DNA of 10,377 nt from Candidatus Brocadiaceae bacterium (GTDB lineage: Bacteria; Planctomycetota; Brocadiia; SM23-32), in the NCBI GenBank assembly GCA_030615435.1, contig JAUWZH010000076.1:1-10377 (forward strand), given 5' to 3'. The position numbers and the translations under genes were made by a program. A model generated the notes under the pieces. That model did not search any database, was not told where the DNA came from, and worked only from the letters and a program-made list of their open reading frames with translations. This document shows positions 1 to 6,660 of this stretch, in pieces; position 1 is the stretch's first letter, and every line of letters begins with the position of its first letter.

Positions 1-1
1 G

Positions 2-1384
2 TTCCAGCAGAGGCTCAGCGAACTCGCCCCCGATTTCCATTGGCACTACGAGTACATGGAGTTCGGCGCTCGCCTTCAGCCGGAACGCAACATGAGCCGC
101 CTGCTTGCCCATCGGGACGTGGAGGTGGAGGGCCTGCCGGACGACGAATTCGCCTCGTCCGTGCCTTTGCCCTCGTGGGCTTACGACGGCGAGATGAACC
201 CCGACGGCTGGCTCGACGCCGCCGGCGGGGGCCTGGTCCGCTCGGGCGGTGAGGGGCCTTACGAGAACGAGTACGCCTACTACCAGGTGCGGCCCTGCTG
301 GGACTCGCTGGATACGAACTGGGGCACCGAGGAACCGGATGGGCTCTGGGAGTTCGACTACGACGGCGACGGAGAGGTGGACGAGACGGTGTCCTGCCTG
401 ACCTGCCAGGGCAGGGGCTACGTGCTGGTGCAGCCCGACGAGGTGTTCGGCCGCCTCGGCCGTCTGGAGCGGGATGAGCAGAACCCGCATCGCTCCTCCG
501 TCAGGCCGGAAGACCGCCAGCAGGCCGACTTCCGGGCCGAGCACGTGCCGCTGGTGCTGGGCGACGAGTTCTTCAAGTACGGGCTCACCGTCGGGGTGTG
601 GCACCGCAGGGAGAGTCACTTCCCCGGCGCAGAAGGCCGGGCGGGCGGATCCAACCTGCCCGAGCGCCCGGTGGAGTACCTCCTTCACGATCCACACCCG
701 GGCCTGAAAGGCATGTTGAGGGGACGCGGCGGCGGGACTGCCCGCGAGCGAGGCGAGATCCTGCGTCCTGCCTGGGGCTACTTCGCGGTCGCAGCGGCGA
801 GGCCGCGTCTGAACCGGCCCGGCGAGCGTGACGGCTGGGGCGGTCTGGAAGCCGGGACGTACTTCACCGACACGTATGAGCGCGAACGGTGGGTCGAGGA
901 GAACCTCAACTGCCTTTACCTCCGGCCCTGCAACGAAGGGTGGTCCTACTGGGATGCGCGCCTGGTCGCCCTCAGCCGACAGGTGCTCGATGAGGACGTG
1001 ATCCTCGGGCTGGGCGAGCCTGCGGAGAGCGGGGTCGGGTGGCTCATGCGGTGCATTGCCTGTGGGGCGCCGGGCGGCCTGGTCCCAACGCACCACGGCG
1101 ACCTCCCTCCCGGCTACGAGCGCTACGGATATGCTTCGGGCTGGGCAAGCAGCATCTACGGAGAGTACGACCCCGCCTACCCGCCCCTGCACGTGAAGAG
1201 GGATCTGACCGAGCGTCTCCGGCCGCGCATGCCCTATCCCCGGATGGGCCGGCCGTACACGGACCGGCAGGGGCTGTTCAGGGATCCCCTGGTGGACTAC
1301 CTCGGGGAGCGTCGGCAGGGGGAGCGGTTCCAGGGGGGCCAGTTGGATTACAACCGGCTCGACGAGGACACGGTGCTGCACTGA
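2..1384 (+). CDS. Partial large protein with Ca-loop and CxxC motifs, possibly a Tad-exported protein (5' end missing)
   Basis: The frame is open from base 2, with no stop before the ATG at 56, so the gene starts left of the window and 460 residues are visible. I do not recognise a named family. A DxDxDGxxD calcium-loop motif (bases 356-382) is followed by a CxxCxGxG motif (395-418), the pattern of one DnaJ-type zinc-finger repeat. A second pair, CIAC, lies at 1052-1063. Two further cysteines occur in NCLYLRPC, near 909-932. The composition is rich in Trp, Tyr, Gly and acidic residues and no membrane helix is visible, which suits an exported or surface protein. The segment with GYFAVAAARP and later WDARLV loosely recalls large TadE/TadG-like proteins of Tad loci, but this is a weak impression. 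It ends 32 bases before the TadE-like gene, so it is probably cotranscribed. Coding is well supported; function is not. Confidence 0.8.
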   Translation, partial: FQQRLSELAPDFHWHYEYMEFGARLQPERNMSRLLAHRDVEVEGLPDDEFASSVPLPSWAYDGEMNPDGWLDAAGGGLVRSGGEGPYENEYAYYQVRPCWDSLDTNWGTEEPDGLWEFDYDGDGEVDETVSCLTCQGRGYVLVQPDEVFGRLGRLERDEQNPHRSSVRPEDRQQADFRAEHVPLVLGDEFFKYGLTVGVWHRRESHFPGAEGRAGGSNLPERPVEYLLHDPHPGLKGMLRGRGGGTARERGEILRPAWGYFAVAAARPRLNRPGERDGWGGLEAGTYFTDTYERERWVEENLNCLYLRPCNEGWSYWDARLVALSRQVLDEDVILGLGEPAESGVGWLMRCIACGAPGGLVPTHHGDLPPGYERYGYASGWASSIYGEYDPAYPPLHVKRDLTERLRPRMPYPRMGRPYTDRQGLFRDPLVDYLGERRQGERFQGGQLDYNRLDEDTVLH

Positions 1385-1400
1385 GTGGGGCGCAGGGCGG

Positions 1401-1410
1401 AAGGAGGTGA
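1401..1410 (+). promoter_or_regulatory. Strong Shine-Dalgarno site of the TadE-like gene
   Basis: AAGGAGGTGA is an extended match to the anti-Shine-Dalgarno end of 16S rRNA. Nine bases separate its GGAGG core (1403-1407) from the GTG at 1417, and twelve separate it from the ATG at 1420. The spacing favours GTG as the start, although the ATG one codon later would give almost the same protein. It is the strongest ribosome-binding site in the window. Confidence 0.75.
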
Positions 1411-1416
1411 GCGAGG

Positions 1417-2508
1417 GTGATGGCGCAGCGCAACGGGGACGGGTTCCGCTGGTCCGGCCGCAGCGGAGTCGCCATGGCCGAGACGGCGCTCCTGTGCCTG
1501 TTCCTCTATGTGCCCCTGTTGATGATGGTGATCATCTGGGGCGACATGACGCTCGACAAGGAGCGGGCGCACGTGGCATCCTCGTACATGGCCTTCCGGC
1601 TGGAACCGGTGGACGACGACCTCCTGGTCAGGCAGTTTTTCCCCACGGCGACCGGGGCAGGCGATGCGACGCGCTCGGTGCGTTCCGTCGCCGTGGAGGC
1701 GGACGAGACGGAGGAGGGACCCCACTACACACTTCCCAGCCCGGGAGGGGACTACGCGGGCGATCCGCTGCCCTTCGACTTGCAGTACAAGCTCTACTCG
1801 CTCGCCGCCGGCGAGGTCCACGTTACGTTCGAACTCCAGGCCATGCCCGACGGCACGGTGCAGTTCGTGGGGCACTGGCGAAGGATTGAGGACGACGTTG
1901 CCCGCTACCTGACCCGGAACGGGATTGTGAACATCGGGCCGTTCCCGGAGGGTCCGATCGAGCTGCCCGTCGGCGAAGAGTTGGAACTTGAGACCGGCGC
2001 CGGCTCGACGCAGTACTCGCCATACGTGGAGACCTTGACCGACGTGTTCAACGGCGCCTGGAACGCCGGCGGCGAATGGGCGGGAGGAACCATGGGTGAC
2101 GCCGCCCCAACGCTGGAGTCCCGGGCGGGGCTGCGGACCCGCTTCACCTCGCCTTTTCTCTGGGACCTGGAGCGGGAGAGATTCCGCGGCGCGCGCGCGG
2201 AGGGAGACTACGTGGATTTGGACCTGCCGCGCGTGGGCGGTGAGCCGGGCTTTGAGATGCACTTCGGCAGCACGGGACTCGTGCCCGACGACGATTCGTT
2301 CAAAGGGGGCTACACCTACCTGTTCAATCCGCAGGCGAGGCCGAGCGCCGACGAACTGCGCAGCGATTTCTACGAGCTGTCGAGCCGGATGTTCGAATAC
2401 GAGGGCCGGAGGTTATACGAAATGCCCGCTCCCTTGAGCAGCGAGGCGGGAGAGCGGCACGTGCGTTACCTCACCCCGGGCGATCCCCGTCCGCGGGAGG
2501 CGGAGTGA
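1417..2508 (+). CDS. TadE-like pseudopilin with long exported domain
   Basis: This 363-residue protein is probably a minor pseudopilin of the Tad pilus. The N-terminus has a short basic leader, then RSGVAMAET running into a hydrophobic helix (about residues 18-42). Gly17 followed by Glu22 gives the G-x4-E pattern of prepilin-peptidase sites (Glu at +5), as in TadE/TadF proteins. A proline in the helix (YVPLL) also fits TadE. The remaining 320 residues are hydrophilic and acidic and would lie outside the membrane. Typical TadE proteins are nearer 150-200 residues, so the ectodomain is unusually large. It has no cysteine outside the helix and I recognise no domain in it. The GTG start at 1417 is set by the strong SD at 1401-1410. 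The gene lies between the Cys-rich protein and a small membrane protein. Assignment to the TadE class rests on the N-terminus and the neighbours. Confidence 0.78.
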   Translation: MMAQRNGDGFRWSGRSGVAMAETALLCLFLYVPLLMMVIIWGDMTLDKERAHVASSYMAFRLEPVDDDLLVRQFFPTATGAGDATRSVRSVAVEADETEEGPHYTLPSPGGDYAGDPLPFDLQYKLYSLAAGEVHVTFELQAMPDGTVQFVGHWRRIEDDVARYLTRNGIVNIGPFPEGPIELPVGEELELETGAGSTQYSPYVETLTDVFNGAWNAGGEWAGGTMGDAAPTLESRAGLRTRFTSPFLWDLERERFRGARAEGDYVDLDLPRVGGEPGFEMHFGSTGLVPDDDSFKGGYTYLFNPQARPSADELRSDFYELSSRMFEYEGRRLYEMPAPLSSEAGERHVRYLTPGDPRPREAE

Positions 2509-2548
2509 GGCGGCTTCAGGGCGGGCGGAACTGAGAGCGGAGCATTGC

Positions 2549-3097
2549 ATGGGGCGCTCAGGAGCGCGATTGTTGTCCGGTTTCACGGGTTCGGAGATGC
2601 AAAGCACCAGCACAGCACTTGACTGGGCCTTCAAGGTCACCCTTTCGGGCCTTGCGGTGGCGCTGTTCGGAGCCGTTGGCCTGCTGGTGGCCCGGGGAGG
2701 GCCCTTGCGTTTCGCGGAAGGCCTCACGAGCGTGCAAAGGGGCCCTGCTTCGGACGGGCCGGAGTTCGCGCGGGCGCTCCCGGAAGTGCCCGTGCCGCCG
2801 GACACGGAATTGACTTTCACTACTTCCACTGAGGGGGGGCGTCATCGGCGCTATGAGAGCCGCCTCAGCACGGAAGGTCTCTGGTTGTTCTACGCGAATG
2901 AGATGCCGCGCTCCGGCTGGAGGCGGGACCGGCATTTCGATTCGCGGCACGGTCCGGTCCCCTTGCCTCAGCCCCTCTTGTCCTTCAAGGCTGGCGGCGC
3001 GCGGTGTATAATTGGGTTGGAGCAGAAGGAACCGTTCGCCACGGTTGTGAACGTGCTGGTGATCGGGGCGTCGCATCGAAAGGAGACCCGCGAATGA
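2549..3097 (+). CDS. Small single-pass membrane protein of unknown function, coupled to cpaB
   Basis: A 182-residue protein that I cannot assign to a named family. Residues 27-48 form one membrane helix, probably with the N-terminus in the cytoplasm. The outer part has a compact pattern: PEVPVPPDTEL (78-88), then an amphipathic segment with LFYANEMPRSGW (113-124), then LLSFKAGGARCIIGL (143-157) and a beta-like end, TVVNVLVI (165-172). This order, a proline-rich strand, then Y..MP..GW, then a basic G-R strand, recalls small exported domains found in lipoproteins and pilus-locus proteins. I infer an alpha/beta fold but no activity. Its stop codon overlaps the cpaB start (ATGA, 3094-3097), suggesting translational coupling. 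The SD before the ATG at 2549 is weak (GCGGAG at 2537-2542). The other candidate, ATG 2597, has GGAG directly against it and is less likely. Confidence 0.75.
   Translation: MGRSGARLLSGFTGSEMQSTSTALDWAFKVTLSGLAVALFGAVGLLVARGGPLRFAEGLTSVQRGPASDGPEFARALPEVPVPPDTELTFTTSTEGGRHRRYESRLSTEGLWLFYANEMPRSGWRRDRHFDSRHGPVPLPQPLLSFKAGGARCIIGLEQKEPFATVVNVLVIGASHRKETRE
3007..3012 (+). promoter_or_regulatory. Possible internal -10 element upstream of cpaB
   Basis: A perfect TATAAT stands out in GC-rich coding sequence, 81 bases before the cpaB start. A weak candidate -35 (TTCAAG, 2984-2989) lies at a 17-base spacing and matches only about half of TTGACA. The site is inside the preceding gene, so it may simply encode that protein. 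It is offered as a low-confidence internal promoter. Confidence 0.2.
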
Positions 3098-3921
3098 GAA
3101 CCGTCGCATTGATAGTGGCCATAGCGCTGGGCATCGCAGCCGCCATCGGCGTCCGGAGCTACCTGAAGAGCCAGCAGAGCCGGATCGAGCAGGAATACAA
3201 GCCCGTGAGGGTGGCGGCGGCAAGGGGCCTTGTGGAGGCCGGCAAGGAGCTGACTCGCGAGATGGTGACCATGCAGGAGGTGCCGGCCCGGATGTTGAGC
3301 AGGGACATGATCGCCGAGAACGAGTTGGACCGTTACCTGGGCCGTGAGGTCACGCGCGACATCGGGGCTGGCACGCAGATACGGGTGGGCCACTTCCTCA
3401 GCCGCGAGCCGAGGAGGGTGGCGGCCCAACGTCTCGCCGAGGGCCAGAGGGCCATTGCAATCGCCGTGGACGCGACGAGCGGGATCGCCGGCCTGGTACG
3501 GCCCGGCGACCACCTGGACATCCTGGCCACCACGGTCCGCGCGAGACGAAAGGGAGGCGGCCTCAGCAGCGAGCCCGAGACCTGGAAGGTCTTGAGCGAC
3601 GTGACGGTGCTCGCCGTGGACGACAGGATGGGCGAGGCCGCCCCGGGCCTCGCTGACTACCGGGGCTATCGCCGGGGATATTCGAGCTTCACGCTCGCCG
3701 TCACCCCGTTGGAGGCCCAGCTCCTCGCTTACCTGAAGGACAATTCGAAGCTCACCTTCGCCCTGCGGCCGAGGTCTGAACTCGGCGAGAAGCAGAGCGT
3801 GCCGGCCATTGACGGTTCGAACGTGCGGCAGCTTGCCGCAGAGGCCAACAGGAGGCGCCAGGAGGAGATCCAGGAACTTGAAGAGGCGCCTCTCCTGGAA
3901 GGCGGAGTCTTCGGTCAGTAG
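3094..3921 (+). CDS. cpaB: CpaB/RcpC Tad pilus assembly protein
   Basis: A 275-residue inner-membrane-anchored protein of the Tad pilus. CpaB/RcpC works outside the inner membrane, and in diderms it is linked to the outer-membrane secretin channel. Residues 4-21 form a membrane anchor. A SAF domain follows (about 38-101, starting VRVAAARGLVEAGKELTREM), then the RcpC/CpaB domain (about 115-240). That domain shows the family signature GLVRPGDHLDIL (about 134-145) and a late VTPLEAQLLAYLKDN segment. A charged Arg/Glu-rich tail ends the protein. Length is close to the family norm. A good SD, AAAGGAG (3079-3085), lies 8 bases before the ATG, which overlaps the stop of the upstream gene. In many Tad loci a secretin gene follows cpaB; here the FHA-CpaF ATPase comes next after a 110-base gap. 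The family assignment is firm. Confidence 0.94.
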   Translation: MRTVALIVAIALGIAAAIGVRSYLKSQQSRIEQEYKPVRVAAARGLVEAGKELTREMVTMQEVPARMLSRDMIAENELDRYLGREVTRDIGAGTQIRVGHFLSREPRRVAAQRLAEGQRAIAIAVDATSGIAGLVRPGDHLDILATTVRARRKGGGLSSEPETWKVLSDVTVLAVDDRMGEAAPGLADYRGYRRGYSSFTLAVTPLEAQLLAYLKDNSKLTFALRPRSELGEKQSVPAIDGSNVRQLAAEANRRRQEEIQELEEAPLLEGGVFGQ

Positions 3922-3934
3922 CTCGCGCTCCGGT

Positions 3935-3976
3935 CGGCCACCTTTGCCTGGCAGGGCGCGGGCGACGTTGTGGCCG
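3935..3976 (+). repeat. Short inverted repeat in the cpaB / FHA-cpaF gap
   Basis: CGGCCAC (3935-3941) and GTGGCCG (3970-3976) are perfect 7-base arms separated by 28 bases. They lie in the longest intergenic stretch of the window (3922-4031). There is no T-tract after the second arm, so it is not an intrinsic terminator of the usual kind. It could form an RNA hairpin between the two genes, or be chance in GC-rich DNA. Confidence 0.25.
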
Positions 3977-4031
3977 GGGGGAGCGTCGGAGCATTGTTTA
4001 CGGGAACGGCTCAACGGTGGGACTCCAGGAC

Positions 4032-5729
4032 ATGCCCTTTCTGATCGTCGAGGCATCTGGTGGGAAAGTGCGAACGGTGGAGCTGCGGGGGGATCGTTTG
4101 ACGATCGGCAAGCGCCCTTCCAACGATCTCGTGCTCGAGGATCCGCTGGTCTCGCGGGAGCACTGTGAGATCGTCTCCGGTTCGCGCGGCAAGTACTTCC
4201 TGCGAGACAGGAAGAGCCGGAACGGGACGTTCGTGGACGGGCAGAAGGTCGAGGGGGACGTGCTGCTGCGCGACGGCATGGCCATAACCGTCGGGCTTGT
4301 GTCCATGCGGTTCGCGCTCGACTCGCGCCCCGAGGGGCTTCAAGGGCTCGGTTCCCCCGATGGTGGGGCGTCCGAAGCCGCCCTTTCGGAGGCTCGGGCC
4401 GCCAGGGATAAGGAAGAGCCCACGCCGGTAGAGCTGAAGCGCAGGATCCACGGGGAGCTGCTGGACAGGCTGGACCTCAGGCATCAGGATTTTGAGGAGC
4501 AGAGCGCCGAGCAGATTCGGGCCAGGACCGTCGCAGCAATCGAGGAAATCGTGGAGGAGTTCTCCGGGGAGATTCCTCGCTCCGCAGACAAGGCGGCCCT
4601 GATCAAAGAGGTCGCCGACGAGGCGCTCGGGTTGGGGCCGATTGAAGACCTTCTGGCCGATCCCGAAGTGGACGAGATCATGGTCAACGGCTGGGACAGG
4701 GTCTATGTGGAGCGCCACGGGAAGCTCTACAGGACGAACCTCCGGTTCACCGATGACCAGCAGGTGGTCAATATCATACGCCGGATCGTCTCGCCTATCG
4801 GGCGGCGCATTGACGAGTCCAGCCCGATGGTGGACGCGCGCCTGCCGGACGGCTCGCGGGTGAACGCAATCATCGCCCCGCTGGCGCTGACCGGCCCGAC
4901 CCTCACCATCCGCAAGTTCGCCGCCGAGCCCTTCACCGTGGAAGACCTGATTTCCTTCAACACGCTGACCCGCCAGATGGCGCAGTTCCTGGAGCTCGCC
5001 GTCAGGCACCGGCAGAACATCCTGATCAGCGGCGGGACCGGCTCGGGCAAGACCACCCTGCTGAACGTCGTGTCGAGCTGCGTCCCGGCCGGCGAGCGCA
5101 TCGTTACCATTGAGGACGCCGCCGAGTTGAACCTCCCCCAGGAGCACGTGGTCAGCCTGGAGGCCAAGCCACCCAACATCCGTGGGGAGGGGGCGATCCC
5201 CATCCGCAAGCTCGTGATAAACAGCCTGCGCATGCGCCCGGACCGCATCATCGTCGGGGAGTGCCGCGGGGGGGAGGCCCTCGACATGCTCCAGGCCATG
5301 AACACCGGCCACGATGGTTCCCTGACGACGCTCCATGCCAACTCGCCGCGCGACTCGCTTTCCCGGCTGGAGACAATGGTGCTGATGGCCGGCATGGAGC
5401 TGCCATCGCGGGCCATCCGGGAGCAGATCGCCTCGGCGGTCAACCTGATCGTTCACACCGCCAGGCTCAGCGACGGCTCCCGCAAGGTGATGCGCATTGA
5501 GGAGATCACCGCCCTGGAGGGAGGCGTCATAACGCTGCAGCCACTCTACGAGTTTCGGCAGCGCGGTTTCGATGCGCAGGGCCGGGTCGCCGGTTTCTTC
5601 ACGGCGAGCGGCACGATCCCCCGGTTCGTTCACGAACTGCGGGAGCGGAGGATCGAGGTGAACATGGCTCTGTTCCGGCCGGCGCCGCAGGAACGTGAAG
5701 CAGCGCGCAGGAAGAGAGGGAGCGGCTGA
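4032..5729 (+). CDS. cpaF: FHA-CpaF fusion: Tad pilus motor ATPase (TadA/CpaF) with N-terminal FHA domain
   Basis: The secretion ATPase that powers Tad pilus assembly at the inner face of the membrane, 565 residues. An FHA domain occupies about residues 1-92 (IGKRPSNDL, S41-R-E-H44, N64-G65). Lys27 stands where FHA domains usually have the phosphothreonine-contacting Arg. A linker leads to the CpaF N-terminal helical region (from about 134) and the N2-like region with GPIEDLLADPEVDEIMVNG (202-220). The motor core shows Walker A GGTGSGKTT (334-342), Asp box IEDAAEL (360-366), Walker B with IIVGE ending at Glu410, and a His box TGHDGSLTTLHANS (425-438). Ordinary CpaF proteins lack the FHA part and are about 100 residues shorter. 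I chose ATG 4032, with a GGTGGGA site 9 bases upstream, because the FHA fold begins at once. GTG 4017 would add five residues and cannot be excluded. tadB follows after 33 bases. Confidence 0.95.
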   Translation: MPFLIVEASGGKVRTVELRGDRLTIGKRPSNDLVLEDPLVSREHCEIVSGSRGKYFLRDRKSRNGTFVDGQKVEGDVLLRDGMAITVGLVSMRFALDSRPEGLQGLGSPDGGASEAALSEARAARDKEEPTPVELKRRIHGELLDRLDLRHQDFEEQSAEQIRARTVAAIEEIVEEFSGEIPRSADKAALIKEVADEALGLGPIEDLLADPEVDEIMVNGWDRVYVERHGKLYRTNLRFTDDQQVVNIIRRIVSPIGRRIDESSPMVDARLPDGSRVNAIIAPLALTGPTLTIRKFAAEPFTVEDLISFNTLTRQMAQFLELAVRHRQNILISGGTGSGKTTLLNVVSSCVPAGERIVTIEDAAELNLPQEHVVSLEAKPPNIRGEGAIPIRKLVINSLRMRPDRIIVGECRGGEALDMLQAMNTGHDGSLTTLHANSPRDSLSRLETMVLMAGMELPSRAIREQIASAVNLIVHTARLSDGSRKVMRIEEITALEGGVITLQPLYEFRQRGFDAQGRVAGFFTASGTIPRFVHELRERRIEVNMALFRPAPQEREAARRKRGSG

Positions 5730-5762
5730 GCGCGCGGTGCTCCCGCAGGAGGAAATCATCTC

Positions 5763-6653
5763 ATGGACATCCCGCTGACTGGCATCGTGCCGGGCCTGGG
5801 TGAGGCGCACCTGCTCGCCGTGATGCTCTGTGTGTTCGCGGCGGTCACGCTCTTTGTTCTCACGGGCATGCGGCTTTTCGCCAGCGGCTGGCAGAGCTAC
5901 GAGCAGAAGTACCTGGAAGACGCAGAGCGCTCGCTCGATGCCATCTACCTCACCCTGCCGCCCCAGCACGTGGTCTACCTCTCGGTGGTGAGTTTCGCAG
6001 TGGTGTCGCTGCTTTGGATCTGGCTTTTCGGGAACGTGGTGGTGGGGATGCTGTTCGGGACGATGGGCTTGGCGCTTCCGAAGCTGCTCTTGTGGTGGCT
6101 CAGGAAGCGGCGCAATCAGAGGTTCGACCGCCAACTCGTAGAGGCCCTCACCAACCTCGGCAACTCCCTGAAGGCGGGGTTCAGCCTCACTCAGGCGCTC
6201 TCTCTGCTCGCTCAGGAGACGGACAATCCCATGCGGCAGGAGATGGGGCTCGTGGTGAGGGAGATGCAGGTCGGTGTGGACATGGAGGATGCCCTTCAGC
6301 ACCTCTACGAAAGGATGCCCTGCAAGGACCTGGACCTGATCATCACCTCCATCCTGATCAGCCGCGAGGTCGGCGGGGACCTGACGGAGATCTTCGACAA
6401 CATCGCCACCACGATCCGCGAGCGGCATCGGATCGAGGGCAGAATCAGGGCCCTCAGCGCGCAGGGCAAGCTTCAGGGGTTCGTCATCCTCTGCATGCCC
6501 CCTGCGATGGTTCTCGCCTTGAGCTTCATCGCCCCGCGCATGATCGAGCCCCTCTACACCACGCCTTTCGGCTGGATGCTGATGGGGCTCGTCGTGGCCC
6601 TGATGACGATGGGCATCTACACCATTTACCGCATTGTGGCTATCGAGGTCTGA
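5763..6653 (+). CDS. tadB: TadB inner-membrane platform protein
   Basis: A 296-residue polytopic inner-membrane protein of the GspF/T2SF superfamily. With TadC it forms the platform on which the CpaF motor assembles pilins. Membrane helices are predicted at about 16-39, 70-89 and 91-113, with further hydrophobic segments near the C-terminus (about 232-255 and 265-293). The cytoplasmic T2SF domain (about 121-235) contains the typical LTNLGNSLKAGFSLTQAL segment, the SILISREVGGDLTEIFDNIA segment and IRALSAQGKLQG just before the last helices. Length and order match TadB. The AGGAGG at 5747-5752 lies 10 bases before the ATG. Its stop is only 7 bases before the tadC start, so the two subunits are almost certainly made from one message. 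Confidence 0.94.
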   Translation: MDIPLTGIVPGLGEAHLLAVMLCVFAAVTLFVLTGMRLFASGWQSYEQKYLEDAERSLDAIYLTLPPQHVVYLSVVSFAVVSLLWIWLFGNVVVGMLFGTMGLALPKLLLWWLRKRRNQRFDRQLVEALTNLGNSLKAGFSLTQALSLLAQETDNPMRQEMGLVVREMQVGVDMEDALQHLYERMPCKDLDLIITSILISREVGGDLTEIFDNIATTIRERHRIEGRIRALSAQGKLQGFVILCMPPAMVLALSFIAPRMIEPLYTTPFGWMLMGLVVALMTMGIYTIYRIVAIEV

Positions 6654-6660
6654 GAGAGCG

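Noticed and set aside
56..58. Start codon of the first gene at ATG 56
   Set aside because: The same frame is open back to base 2 with plausible protein sequence and no SD before 56, so the gene most likely begins outside the window.
1348..2262. 304-codon open frame on the minus strand
   Set aside because: It is opposite the TadE-like gene, which has a strong SD and a pseudopilin N-terminus.
3935..3976. Intrinsic terminator after cpaB
   Set aside because: The inverted arms are only 7 bases, the loop is 28 bases and there is no T-rich tract, so termination here is not supported.
2968..4056. 362-codon open frame on the minus strand
   Set aside because: It covers CpaB in antisense and shows only compositional bias, with no family pattern.
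4011..6428. 805-codon open frame on the minus strand
   Set aside because: It lies exactly opposite the FHA-CpaF and TadB genes, whose motifs are unmistakable. The translation is rich in Arg, His, Leu, Gln and Pro with no recognisable domain. Long antisense frames are expected from GC-rich codon use.
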